Source of the DNA: Firmicutes bacterium ZOR0006
Lineage (GTDB): Bacteria > Bacillota_I > Bacilli_A > Culicoidibacterales > ZOR0006
Direction of reading: 5' to 3'
NCBI GenBank assembly: GCA_000798955.1
Contig: JTLC01000037.1
Location: forward strand, 36,325-82,769
DNA: 46,445 nt
Each line of letters opens with the position of its first letter. Within the stretch, counting starts at the first letter, position 1. This document shows positions 14,678-23,375 of this stretch, piece by piece. The notes under the pieces were generated by a model. The model saw only the letters and a list, made by a program, of their open reading frames with translations. It had not been told where the DNA came from and searched no databases. Made by a program: the position numbers and the translations under genes.

Positions 14678-15631
14678 CTATTGTATCTGTTCTTCGACTT
14701 CTGATAACTGCGGCATTGCTGCCATTGCTCCATAATTCGTACATGTTAAGGCCCCTACAACATTCGCAAAACGAATAATTGTCTGCCAATCCGCAAATGT
14801 TAACGTTGTCGGATTCGTAACTTTGCTAACTTGATATAAAACACCACCAACGAAGGCATCACCCGCTCCAGTTGAATCTAGTTGCTGAATGGGAATCGAA
14901 CCAATTGTAACTTGTTGGCCATCCAGACTTAATAGCGTCCCAGCTTTCCCCAATGTTACAGTGACCACACGTGTTCCTAAGTCATGCAAGCGACTGACAG
15001 CTGCTTCTAACGTTGTCGCACCTGTAATCAGTAATGCCTCCTCATCACTGACTTTGACAAAGTCAGCAAGTGCCAAGAAAGCTTGCGAGTCCGCAATAAA
15101 GCTGGCTTCAAGTTCTGGCGTATCAATGAGTGCATCTCGATAATTGGGATCAAAACTGATAAATTGTTGCTGTGTTTTCGCACTCTGAGCTAGTTTAAAA
15201 TAAGTTGTTCGTAAATCACCAGGTAAAAAGGCCGTTGCCGAACCAAAGTGAATCATTCCCGTTGTTGTCAAAGTCGTGATTTGCTCCGGTGTCAATGTGT
15301 AGTCACCATCACCACCACGATTAAATTGAAAGCTACGTTCCCCATGCTCATCAATTGAAACAAACGCTAATGTTGTCTGTCCCGCTTGCGTCAAATACTT
15401 TGTTTGAATCGCTGCTTGTGTCAAGACATCAGCTAAGTACGTACCAAAGGCATCCGCACCAACTTGCCCAAGAAAAGCAGACTCCCCTCCAAGTTTGGCA
15501 ATTGCCGCAGCGACATTCGCTGGTGCGCCGCCAGCTTTTTTTTCAAACGTTGTCGCTTGTGCTAATGAGACCCCTTTGTCTTTACAAATAAAATCAATTA
15601 ATAATTCACCAATACAATAAACTGTTTGCAT
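14678..15631 (-). CDS. scrK: fructokinase (PfkB family) of the sucrose operon
   Basis: 317 residues. PfkB fold with N-terminal YCIGELLIDFI, the sugar-side KKAGGAPANVAAAIAKLGG, and the ATP motif LDSTGAGDAFVGG with the catalytic Asp at about 258. The GGAPANVA form and the operon context indicate fructokinase rather than ribokinase. It phosphorylates the fructose released by ScrB to fructose-6-phosphate. Its ATG overlaps the ScrB stop in TAATG, so translation is coupled. Many lactic acid bacteria use a ROK-family fructokinase here, so the PfkB type is worth noting. Confidence 0.9.
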   Translation of the reverse strand: MQTVYCIGELLIDFICKDKGVSLAQATTFEKKAGGAPANVAAAIAKLGGESAFLGQVGADAFGTYLADVLTQAAIQTKYLTQAGQTTLAFVSIDEHGERSFQFNRGGDGDYTLTPEQITTLTTTGMIHFGSATAFLPGDLRTTYFKLAQSAKTQQQFISFDPNYRDALIDTPELEASFIADSQAFLALADFVKVSDEEALLITGATTLEAAVSRLHDLGTRVVTVTLGKAGTLLSLDGQQVTIGSIPIQQLDSTGAGDAFVGGVLYQVSKVTNPTTLTFADWQTIIRFANVVGALTCTNYGAMAAMPQLSEVEEQIQ

Positions 15632-17076
15632 TATTTTTTCCCCTTTTCTGTATGTGTAATTGTCATCGCCCCTAGTTCGCAGTATGCGATTGTGGCAGCT
15701 ATTGCCGCTAATTCTACTGTCAGTATTGTTGGTCTGTGCTCATGGAACGTTCGCGCGGTAAACACATTGCGTCCATCTTGCAGAAAAATTTCAACACTTG
15801 AGGTATCTTTTAAAATCGTCAGTGTCAAATTTGTCGTTTCTTCCAACTGACATTGCCGAATTCCAGGTAAATATGCGCCTGTTCGTCGTAATGTTGCTAG
15901 CTTTTGATTAAAATCAAGCTCTAGAGTATGTTCATGATCAAAAGCTAATGTACATGTCCCAGTTGTTGGGAGTGTATCCCATGTTAACTGGAGTTCATAG
16001 CAATCACTGACAGTATGTTCACTGTGCCCACTTGGTAAAACTTGTTCCTGCAGTGCGGTTTTCCGCAACGCTTGTAATTCTCTTATTGGCTGTTGGCATA
16101 AAATCCCATCCCGAATCGTTAAGTGACGCGGGACCGTTAAGGCGTGGACCCAGCCAGCTTCACATGTCGGTTGAGCTTCTTCTTCTGGCAACCCCATCCA
16201 AGCTAGTAAAATTACCCGCCCTGATTCATCTGTAAATGTTTGTGGTGCATAAAATTCAAAGCCTCGATCAAGTTCACGGAATGTTCCATGCTGCAATCGC
16301 GCTGTTGGCAGATCAAAACTTCCTAATAAGTAGCCAGATTGGTAAATATTTGCATATTCCATCCCTTGCTGCTCCACTCCTTGAGGTGAAAAAATCAGCA
16401 CATCTTGATTATCAACTGTCAATAGATCTGGGCACTCCCACATATAGCCAAACTGGCGCGTATACTTTGTTTGTAATTCACCATGAAATGCCCACTTCAT
16501 CGCATCGCGACTTGTGAACAAAAGTACCGTTCCTTGTTCTTGGCATGTTTGTGCCCCGAGGATAGTTACCCACTGCTGTGTTTCTTGGTCAAACCAAATT
16601 TTCGGATCGCGAAAGTGACGCGTATAGCCTTCAGGAATTTCGCAATCATCAATTACAACTCCTAGTTTTTCGACACTTTGATCAGCTTGGACACGTGCCA
16701 AACATTGGTATGCTTGTCGATTCCCTGCTTCATCTTTAACATTCCCTGTATAGAACAAATGCACATGATCATCTTTAATAAAGGCACTGCCAGAATAACA
16801 TCCATTTTTATCATACCAATCTGTTGGTAAAAGTGCGACATCTTGTTGCTGAAAATCAATAAAATTTGTTGTTGTCAGATGATTCCACGTTTTATTTTTA
16901 TGTTCACAACTCCATGGATTCCATTGATAAAATACATGAAATACTCCATGATGCTGTACTAATCCATTTGGATCGTTTAATAAGCCCACGGGTGGCTGAA
17001 TATGGAATTTTAATCGATTTGGTTCATCAATCATCGTATGGGTCAGTGCTGCTGCTGTTTCGAATACTACTGCCAT
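15631..17076 (-). CDS. scrB: sucrose-6-phosphate hydrolase (GH32)
   Basis: 481 residues from ATG 17076, preceded by AGGAG. Upstream in-frame codons overlap the end of scrA without a ribosome site. GH32 landmarks: the nucleophile motif LLNDPNG (Asp about 35), the transition-state stabiliser RDP (156-158), and the acid/base in WECPDL (Glu about 214); a C-terminal beta sandwich follows. It cuts the sucrose-6-phosphate delivered by ScrA into glucose-6-phosphate and fructose. No signal peptide, as expected for a cytosolic enzyme. Lies 49 bases after scrA and overlaps scrK by one base. Confidence 0.95.
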   Translation of the reverse strand: MAVVFETAAALTHTMIDEPNRLKFHIQPPVGLLNDPNGLVQHHGVFHVFYQWNPWSCEHKNKTWNHLTTTNFIDFQQQDVALLPTDWYDKNGCYSGSAFIKDDHVHLFYTGNVKDEAGNRQAYQCLARVQADQSVEKLGVVIDDCEIPEGYTRHFRDPKIWFDQETQQWVTILGAQTCQEQGTVLLFTSRDAMKWAFHGELQTKYTRQFGYMWECPDLLTVDNQDVLIFSPQGVEQQGMEYANIYQSGYLLGSFDLPTARLQHGTFRELDRGFEFYAPQTFTDESGRVILLAWMGLPEEEAQPTCEAGWVHALTVPRHLTIRDGILCQQPIRELQALRKTALQEQVLPSGHSEHTVSDCYELQLTWDTLPTTGTCTLAFDHEHTLELDFNQKLATLRRTGAYLPGIRQCQLEETTNLTLTILKDTSSVEIFLQDGRNVFTARTFHEHRPTILTVELAAIAATIAYCELGAMTITHTEKGKK

Positions 17077-17125
17077 TTTCTTCTCCTGCTCTCTTTGAAA
17101 TATTACTGATATGGGCACACTTTTC

Positions 17126-18553
17126 CTATTCTTCAGGATTTTTCCCGCGTTTTTGTTGTACCTTATAAAAAACAATTGTGAGTATCATGGCAACACCAAC
17201 GGCTAAAATCAGCCCAATAATGTAATTTCCGAGGCCACCAACTTGAACAAGTGGGATGCCAGGAATACCAGTGGCACCAACGCCGACCATCATTGTTTTC
17301 GTCCATGTAATCCAAGCTCCACCGACGGCTCCACCAATAGCAGCTGCTAAGAATGGATAACGCAGTTTTAAGTTAATCCCAAACATTGCCGGTTCGGTAA
17401 TACCGAGAACTGCTGACAATGCACCTGGGAGTGCAATTGATTTCATTTTTGCATTTTTAAGCATAAAGAACATCCCCAAGGCGGCTCCACCTTGTGCAAC
17501 ATTGGCCATTGACCAAATCGGTAATAAGAAGTTAGCTTTAATCGCTGGATCTGCGAGTAATTGGGCTTCAAATCCATGGAATGAATGATGCATACCAGTT
17601 AAAACAATCGTCGAATACGAACCACCTAAAACAGCTCCACCAAATGCACCAAATGTATGATACATCCAGACTAATCCTGTTGCGACAGCATCACCAATTC
17701 CGCGAGTCACTGGACCAATGAAGAAGAAAATGATAAATCCAGTCAGGAGAACTGTTAAGAATGGTGTCACTAATAAATCAACGACATTTGGTACATACTT
17801 ATGCAACGTGATTTCAATTTTGGACATAATCCAGGCTGATACTAAAATCGGTAAAACTGTTCCTTGGTAACCAATTAGTTCTAATTGCACGCCAAAAACA
17901 TCAATGACATTAGCAACTTGATCAGGTTTTCCGTAGTTCCATGCATTTAACAAATCTGGATGGACCATAATCATCCCGATTACCGCTCCCAAAATTGGAT
18001 TCCCACCAAAGCGCTTAGCAGCCGTAAATCCAAGTAAAACCGGGAGGAAGACGAATGAAGCATTTGCGAACATATTCAGTAATGACGCAAAGCCTGCTAC
18101 TTGTGGATACATTTGAATCAACGATAATGTCTCATGAAACAATCCGGGTTGTGATAATAAATTATTCACACCCATGAGTAACCCGGAAGCAACCAAGGCG
18201 GGAATAATAGGGACAAAAATATCAGAAATCATTTTAAAGAATTTTTGAAATGCTGAGAGATTCTGCTCACTTGCGGCTTTTACATCACTTGTCGAAGCTT
18301 GCTCCAAGCCTGTTAATTTAACAAACTGTTCGTGGACTTTATTGACAATCCCGGTTCCAAAAATAATTTGATATTGACCGGCCGACTCAAAAGTTCCTTT
18401 GACTTCGGCTAAATCGTTTAAAGCTGCTTCATCAACTTTTTTGCTATCCTTGAGAGCAAGTCGTAAGCGTGTTGCACAATGTGCTGCTGAAATAATATTC
18501 TCTTTGCCACCAAGAGCTTTGAGTGTTTGTTCTGCTAGAGTTTGATAATTCAT
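17126..18553 (-). CDS. scrA: sucrose-specific PTS enzyme IIBC
   Basis: 475 residues from ATG 18553, which follows AGGAGGAG. Residues 1-90 are the IIB domain, with the phosphorylated Cys at about 26 in SAAHCATRLRLALKD. From about 105 to the end is the glucose-family IIC membrane domain with some ten helices, including ILGAVIGMIMVHPDLLNAW and GITEPAMFGINLKLRYPF. It takes up sucrose and phosphorylates it to sucrose-6-phosphate. There is no IIA domain; the chain stops at VFYKVQQKRGKNPEE. IIA must therefore come from another protein, as for many sucrose and trehalose systems. Gene order and the operator directly upstream support the sucrose assignment. Confidence 0.93.
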   Translation of the reverse strand: MNYQTLAEQTLKALGGKENIISAAHCATRLRLALKDSKKVDEAALNDLAEVKGTFESAGQYQIIFGTGIVNKVHEQFVKLTGLEQASTSDVKAASEQNLSAFQKFFKMISDIFVPIIPALVASGLLMGVNNLLSQPGLFHETLSLIQMYPQVAGFASLLNMFANASFVFLPVLLGFTAAKRFGGNPILGAVIGMIMVHPDLLNAWNYGKPDQVANVIDVFGVQLELIGYQGTVLPILVSAWIMSKIEITLHKYVPNVVDLLVTPFLTVLLTGFIIFFFIGPVTRGIGDAVATGLVWMYHTFGAFGGAVLGGSYSTIVLTGMHHSFHGFEAQLLADPAIKANFLLPIWSMANVAQGGAALGMFFMLKNAKMKSIALPGALSAVLGITEPAMFGINLKLRYPFLAAAIGGAVGGAWITWTKTMMVGVGATGIPGIPLVQVGGLGNYIIGLILAVGVAMILTIVFYKVQQKRGKNPEE

Positions 18554-18591
18554 AAGACGACTCCTCCTCGAGTTGTGGTTCATTTAATTAA

Positions 18592-18603
18592 GGGAACGTT
18601 CCC
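18592..18603. promoter_or_regulatory. ScrR operator upstream of scrA
   Basis: Perfect 12-base palindrome GGGAACGTTCCC, 38 bases before the scrA start, in the gap between scrR and scrA. Its core GGAACGTTC is shared with the site before scrR. I see no convincing promoter of its own for scrA, so it may act as a roadblock or serve a weak promoter. Confidence 0.75.
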
Positions 18604-18621
18604 ATAAGAAAGGAAAAATTA

Positions 18622-19608
18622 TTACTCGCAACTTGCACGAGTAATAAAATATGTTGGTAACACTGTCTGCAATGGTGTACTTTCATCAAAAATTCGTTTC
18701 ACGGCCAGTGAACCGGCCTCAACATACGGGTAATGGACACTTGCTAACTGTGGTTGGATCATCAACGCAAATGGCGAATCCCCAAAACCAGCAACAGCAA
18801 TTTCTTGGCCAATTACAATTTTATGTTCGCGTAAATACTCAATGACACCAACAGCAATTGTATCCGTTGCGGCAATAATACCACCAATTTCTGGATTGCG
18901 AACGAGTAACCGTTTCGTTGCTTCATAGCCACCATTCGCTGTAAAATCAGCTAATTCCAAGGTGAGTTGGCGACTGTTCGTTTTGGCCGCTGCTTGGACA
19001 CCCGCTAAACGCTCAATCCCAATCGCATAATCATCAGTCGAAACTCCGATATAACCAATTTTTTCGCATCGTTGAAAGAGTGCATTGGCAACTTGCTTTG
19101 CACCATCAATTTCGTCAAATGCAACACTGGCAGTAAAATCAGCTTTTTGGGCTAAAATCACAACCGGAACCGGACTTTTACGAATAATTGCTTCGTGTTC
19201 TGCCGTAATTTGCCGGGCCATAAAAATAATTCCTTGCACACCTTGCCGCGAAAAATAGTTGAGATAATACAATTCTTTCTCGACATCTAAGTTTGTGATT
19301 CCCAAAACGATATTTGTATTGGTTTCATTCAGTTCAAGGTTAATCCCATGTACCATTTGGGCAACGGCTTGCGATTCAATCCGGGGAATAACAACAGCGA
19401 TTGTATCCTGACGTTGCGTTTTAAGCGTTTTGGCCGCTTCATTTACCATAAAGCCAGTTGCTTCAACAACCTCTAAGACTTTTAGCCGTGACTTTTCACT
19501 GACATAGCCGCTTTGGTTCAACACTCGGGAAACGGTACTTTTGGAAACACCAGCAAGTTTCGCAATTTCAACAATTGATTTTGGGGTTTGATTCCTCATT
19601 ATACCCAC
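18622..19608 (-). CDS. scrR: LacI-family sucrose operon repressor
   Basis: 328 residues. The N-terminal LacI helix-turn-helix reads SIVEIAKLAGVSKSTVSRVLNQSGYVSEKS, followed by the hinge and a periplasmic-binding-protein-like effector domain (DTIAVVIPRIESQ ... GIIAATDTIAVGVIEYL). It should bind the GGAACGTTC palindromes and release them when a sucrose-derived sugar is present. Start is uncertain: GTG 19608 has AAGGAA at nine to ten bases, ATG 19599 has only GGTGGG. It is the first gene of the sucrose transcript and its promoter carries an operator, so it is autoregulated. Confidence 0.92.
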   Translation of the reverse strand: MGIMRNQTPKSIVEIAKLAGVSKSTVSRVLNQSGYVSEKSRLKVLEVVEATGFMVNEAAKTLKTQRQDTIAVVIPRIESQAVAQMVHGINLELNETNTNIVLGITNLDVEKELYYLNYFSRQGVQGIIFMARQITAEHEAIIRKSPVPVVILAQKADFTASVAFDEIDGAKQVANALFQRCEKIGYIGVSTDDYAIGIERLAGVQAAAKTNSRQLTLELADFTANGGYEATKRLLVRNPEIGGIIAATDTIAVGVIEYLREHKIVIGQEIAVAGFGDSPFALMIQPQLASVHYPYVEAGSLAVKRIFDESTPLQTVLPTYFITRASCE

Positions 19609-19836
19609 CGTACCAATTCCTTCAGTTATTCTTTAAATTCGGTGGAGTAACGCTCGCTGCCGCTCAAATTTAAGAATATACCTCTTTGTCCGAATTGGCT
19701 GCCTTTCTTATTTTTTCATATTTGCAGAATCCGTTAAGAAATTTGTCTTTGTCGCCTGCTAGGCATTTCTCACGTTTACGCATAATGTGCTTTTTACTGC
19801 TATTTTTAAAAGACTATACTAGTTGACTTCTTTTCT
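19609..19836 (-). other. long untranslated leader of scrR with a hairpin
   Basis: About 230 bases lie between the operator and the scrR start. Near the gene is an imperfect inverted repeat TATTCTTAAATT / AATTTAAAGAATA (19627-19678) enclosing a GC-rich loop, able to form a stem of about 12 pairs. A second -10 candidate TATAGT is seen near 19814-19819. No reading frame with a good ribosome site was found. Confidence 0.4.
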
Positions 19837-19886
19837 TGTGGGAACGTTCTCACAGATATCTTATCAGCTTTTTAAACAACTGACAA
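19837..19886 (-). promoter_or_regulatory. scrR promoter with overlapping ScrR operator
   Basis: Promoter TTGTCA (19881-19886), 17 bases, TAAGAT (19858-19863). The near-perfect palindrome TGTGAGAACGTTCCCACA (19837-19854) starts four bases after the -10 and covers the expected start point, the classic place for repression. Confidence 0.75.
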
Positions 19887-19892
19887 GACTTT

Positions 19893-19928
19893 TACGAAAA
19901 AATCGAGATACAACTCGTATCTCGATTT
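19893..19928 (-). terminator. intrinsic terminator of hisS
   Basis: AAATCGAGATAC, loop GAGTT, GTATCTCGATTT: a 12-bp perfect stem followed by a T run, right after the hisS stop and only some seven bases before the scrR -35. Confidence 0.9.
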
Positions 19929-19935
19929 CAAACGG

Positions 19936-21207
19936 TTATTGATTCGCCTGTAAGTAGGCAACAACATCATTTAAGGCAATCGTCTCTTGCGTCGCTTCAA
20001 CAAGATTTTTGACTTGGCACACATGATTTGCTAATTCTTCTTCACCGAGAATAATGGCATACTTAGCTTGGACACGATTTGCTGCTTTAAACATTGCTTT
20101 CATTCCACGACCTTGGTAGTCCATTTCACCACTTAAGCCAGCTTGGCGCACTTGGTTTAACAATTTGGCACTCGCTGTTTTCGCATTTGCCCCTAATCCC
20201 ATCACGTACACATCAAGTTGATCTGTAATTGGAAGGGTCACATTTTGTTGTTCTAATGCTAAAATCAATCGTTCAATTCCAAGGCCAAATCCAATTCCTG
20301 GCGTTGCGGGACCGCCAAGTTGTTCAACAAGACCATTGTAGCGTCCACCACCACACAGTGTCGTTTGGGCACCAAAATTTGGATCATCGAGCATAATCTC
20401 AAAAGCCGTGTGGTTATAGTAATCTAGTCCTCGTACGAGCGTTGGGTCAACTACATACGGAATTTCCATTTGTGTGAGCGTTGCTAAAACTGTTTCAAAA
20501 TACACCCGTGATTCGTCGTTTAAATAATCAATAATTTTTGGTGCTGTCGCCATACTTGGATGTTTAGCGTCCACTTTACAGTCTAAAATGCGTAGTGGAT
20601 TCTTCTCTAATCGTGATTGGCAGTCTTGGCAGAGTTCCTCAACCACTGGTGTAAAGTGAGCGACTAATGCTTGGCGGTGTGCCAGACGACTCTCCAAATC
20701 ACCAAGAGTATTAATAACTAATTTGATATTTGCTAATCCAAGGTTTTGATAAAAATCCATAGCTAACGCAACAACTTCCGCATCAATCATCGGATCAAAG
20801 CTGCCTAGTGCTTCAATCCCAAATTGATTAAATTGGCGCAAACGTCCTTTTTGTGCCCGTTCATACCGGAACATTGGTCCTAAATAATACAACTTTTGGA
20901 TATCCGTTTCACCATATAATTTATTTTCAACATACGCACGGACAGTACTCGCTGTGCCTTCAGGACGGAGCGCAATATGACGGTTCCCTTTATCAAAGAA
21001 ATCATACATTTCTTTACTGACAATATCTGTCGTATCACCAACACCGCGCTTAAATAATTCGATATGCTCAAACATTGGTGTCCGAATTTCTTTATAATTA
21101 AAACGTGTACATGTTTCACGAAGTTGTTGTTCAATATATTGCCAAATTGCAATTTGTTTTGGTAAGACATCTTGTGTCCCACGTGGTTTTTGGATTGTTG
21201 TTGCCAT
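19936..21207 (-). CDS. hisS: histidyl-tRNA synthetase
   Basis: 423 residues, class II. Motif 1 region RGTQDVLP and TPMFEHIELFKRG, motif 2 (GPMFRYERAQKGRLRQFNQFGIE), the histidine-binding LVRGLDYYNHTAFEI, motif 3 (GIGFGLGIERLILAL), and a C-terminal anticodon-binding domain (about 325-423). Charges tRNA-His. It has an extended -10 promoter and its own terminator, and I find no T-box before it although hisS-aspS operons of Firmicutes often have one. Ribosome site AAGGAG lies about eight bases before the ATG. Confidence 0.97.
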   Translation of the reverse strand: MATTIQKPRGTQDVLPKQIAIWQYIEQQLRETCTRFNYKEIRTPMFEHIELFKRGVGDTTDIVSKEMYDFFDKGNRHIALRPEGTASTVRAYVENKLYGETDIQKLYYLGPMFRYERAQKGRLRQFNQFGIEALGSFDPMIDAEVVALAMDFYQNLGLANIKLVINTLGDLESRLAHRQALVAHFTPVVEELCQDCQSRLEKNPLRILDCKVDAKHPSMATAPKIIDYLNDESRVYFETVLATLTQMEIPYVVDPTLVRGLDYYNHTAFEIMLDDPNFGAQTTLCGGGRYNGLVEQLGGPATPGIGFGLGIERLILALEQQNVTLPITDQLDVYVMGLGANAKTASAKLLNQVRQAGLSGEMDYQGRGMKAMFKAANRVQAKYAIILGEEELANHVCQVKNLVEATQETIALNDVVAYLQANQ

Positions 21208-21241
21208 AACTAAGTTTCTCCTTCGGTGTTTTTTCTCGCTT

Positions 21242-21247
21242 ATTATA
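21242..21247 (-). promoter_or_regulatory. extended -10 promoter of hisS
   Basis: TGC-TATAAT, 35 bases before the hisS start; the -35 position falls in the T run of the preceding terminator and is poor. Confidence 0.55.
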
Positions 21248-21257
21248 GCATAAAAGC

Positions 21258-21286
21258 AAAAAAATGAACACTTTCACATGTCCATT
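21258..21286 (-). terminator. terminator of the exopolysaccharide operon
   Basis: AATGGACA, loop, TGTTCATT and seven T on the minus strand, about 100 bases after the last gene. A second hairpin (AATTAGC/GCTAATT, about 21367-21391) overlaps the stop codon but lacks a T run. Confidence 0.6.
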
Positions 21287-21384
21287 TCTCCTGAGTTATC
21301 CTGAATTTTCTCTTAAATGCGCCGTTGCTTCGAAGTTGGCAAATACCGAACTACATATCAGCTCCCAAATTAGCTATTCTTTCG

Positions 21385-23364
21385 CTAATTATTCCCTTTA
21401 TTTTGTTTCATTCGTTTGACAATCAGATATCCACTTATGACAATCCCGATTAGACTCGTCAAAATAATCGGCAGAATTGCTTCCCATTGAAGTGCTTCAA
21501 ATTTTTCAGCACCTGTCGTATTGATGTCAGCTTCAGCTTGTTGAACAACACGGTCATTTTCAAACAGCAAGCTCGCTGCTTGTTGCGGTAAAGTTTCGCG
21601 GCGGTATGCTTGAATAATGTTTTGCATTTCCGCTGGTGTTTGTGCACTTACGATGACAAGTGGCTGCTCCTGTACAAACTGTATCTGGCCAAGATCCGTT
21701 GCGACTTGGACAAATTCTGTTTGATTCACTATTTTCCCATCTGTTGTGAGTGGAAAAAATGTGTTTTGTGTATATGTTTGGAGTGCTGCTGTTGTCGGTT
21801 GACCAATAATCAGCCCTGTTTCACTCGCTTCCGTAATCGTCGTTTCAACTTGTAAATATGCCACTCCATTTGCTGCGCCAGTTAACGTCGTAACAAATTG
21901 AACAAAATCTTCAAGATGCACACTCTCAGGCTCAACTTGAATCATTCCTGCTGCCTGACCAGTCTCATTTTGGAGCACTCCAGCTGCAATGCCGACAAAA
22001 TAATTTGTGCGTGGCTGTGTTGTCAAATCATAAGTACTCTCACTCGCTGACACTTCCGCCCAGGCTTGATTATGTGGGCTAGTTTCACAATTTGAGCTTG
22101 CCACTGTCAACTGAAAACGTAACTGGATTGCCCATTGCCCCTGAGCTGCTAAATCTTCAGGCAACTCGACAGTAATCAACTGTTCGTCTACATTTGGTTC
22201 TAAGTATACTGTGCGTAGTGTCCGATTATTCACACGAATTTCAACAAAAGAATCTGCTTGACTCACAAGTTCACTACTCCGGACGGCGAAAGTAAAGGCT
22301 GCTTGCTTAACTTCTTGACGTAATGGTGACGTCACATAATAATTGAGTGTCTGTTCCCCAATCCCTTGGACTTTTTGTGTCTCATACCCATAGTCTGCGA
22401 AACTTCCTTGTAGTGCCATTGGCTCCATTGCTCGTGGTGCCAATGGCTGCAAGTGATAACTTGATTGTTGAATTTGCTCGGTTACATCAGAAAAGGCTAA
22501 TGTCTCAATTAGTAATTTGAGTTGTTCTGGTGTTTCTGAGCTCAAAAAGAGATACCATTGTTCCCCAATCAACTGATAATGAATACCACCATTCTCAGCA
22601 AATCGTTGGTGTTGATCTTTTTGGTTCGCAAATACCGTTGGAAATTGCTCCTGGATTTGCTCAAGCGTGCCGATAACCACAACCGGCTGTGATTGCTTTG
22701 CTTTCCCCGCTTCAACAATTTTAAAGTCAACATCCTGCCCCAATTTGCGTTGACGTTGTTCGATAACACTAGTAATATTCACTAGTTGCTCATAATTAAA
22801 AGCCGTCATTTCTTTCGGAACAACAAGTGCCACTTCCCCTGATGGTGCCGTCACTTGCTGAAGCCACTGGGCAATCTCTGGTTGCATTACCAACTTGTAG
22901 GTCAGTGCCGAATCACTCGTCAACACAGCCCAGTTGATCTCATCTGTCGGCTCACAAACGAGCTCGGTCGACTTTAAAAAGCCACTAATAGTGATGACAT
23001 TGTCTTGTTTTAATTTTGCTACTGGGATTTCTAGTTTTACCGTTGTTGTTTTGCCAATATTCAAACGTCCCGATGTCAGTGGTTCGCCATTAATTGCCAC
23101 AGTATAAAAGGCGCGTTCTGGTAACAACGTTGGGCTCGTTTGGAAGTTTAATTGTAAACTCATCTGATTAATTTGAGCTCGTTGTGGAATCGTGACGGGA
23201 ATCGTAATTGTTTGTTGACTGTAGAGCGTCTGCTCAGCCAAAGCATAGTTATACGTTTTTTCTATCCCGCGTTCTGTTTGTGCTTGAACCCGATTCAGTG
23301 GTAAGAGCGTCATCAAACAGAGAATGAATATCATCAAACTACTATATTTCCAAAAAATCTTCAT
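21385..23364 (-). CDS. BcsB-like polysaccharide synthase accessory subunit
   Basis: 659 residues from ATG 23364, seven bases after AGGAGG. A signal peptide ends near NRVQAQ, a large extracytoplasmic region follows, and one C-terminal membrane helix (WEAILPIILTSLIGIVISGYLIVKRM) anchors it. The extracytoplasmic part has the BcsB plan of repeated jelly-roll carbohydrate-binding domains, with TVAINGEPLTSGRL and SFVEIRVNNRTLRTVYLEPN, and flavodoxin-like parts (VVVIGTLEQI, QPLVIVSAQT). BcsB guides the nascent glucan out of the synthase. It is the last gene of the operon, 11 bases after the synthase gene. The polymer itself cannot be told from sequence. Confidence 0.85.
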   Translation of the reverse strand: MKIFWKYSSLMIFILCLMTLLPLNRVQAQTERGIEKTYNYALAEQTLYSQQTITIPVTIPQRAQINQMSLQLNFQTSPTLLPERAFYTVAINGEPLTSGRLNIGKTTTVKLEIPVAKLKQDNVITISGFLKSTELVCEPTDEINWAVLTSDSALTYKLVMQPEIAQWLQQVTAPSGEVALVVPKEMTAFNYEQLVNITSVIEQRQRKLGQDVDFKIVEAGKAKQSQPVVVIGTLEQIQEQFPTVFANQKDQHQRFAENGGIHYQLIGEQWYLFLSSETPEQLKLLIETLAFSDVTEQIQQSSYHLQPLAPRAMEPMALQGSFADYGYETQKVQGIGEQTLNYYVTSPLRQEVKQAAFTFAVRSSELVSQADSFVEIRVNNRTLRTVYLEPNVDEQLITVELPEDLAAQGQWAIQLRFQLTVASSNCETSPHNQAWAEVSASESTYDLTTQPRTNYFVGIAAGVLQNETGQAAGMIQVEPESVHLEDFVQFVTTLTGAANGVAYLQVETTITEASETGLIIGQPTTAALQTYTQNTFFPLTTDGKIVNQTEFVQVATDLGQIQFVQEQPLVIVSAQTPAEMQNIIQAYRRETLPQQAASLLFENDRVVQQAEADINTTGAEKFEALQWEAILPIILTSLIGIVISGYLIVKRMKQNKGNN

Positions 23365-23375
23365 GTTATATCCTC

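Noticed and set aside
18592-18603. CcpA cre site at the scrA operator
   Set aside because: The palindrome is symmetric GGGAACGTTCCC and matches the site before scrR; it does not fit the cre consensus TGNAANCGNWNNCW.
21208-21384. T-box leader before hisS
   Set aside because: No AGGGTGGTACCGCG-like element or antiterminator pair; the hairpin there is a terminator of the operon upstream.
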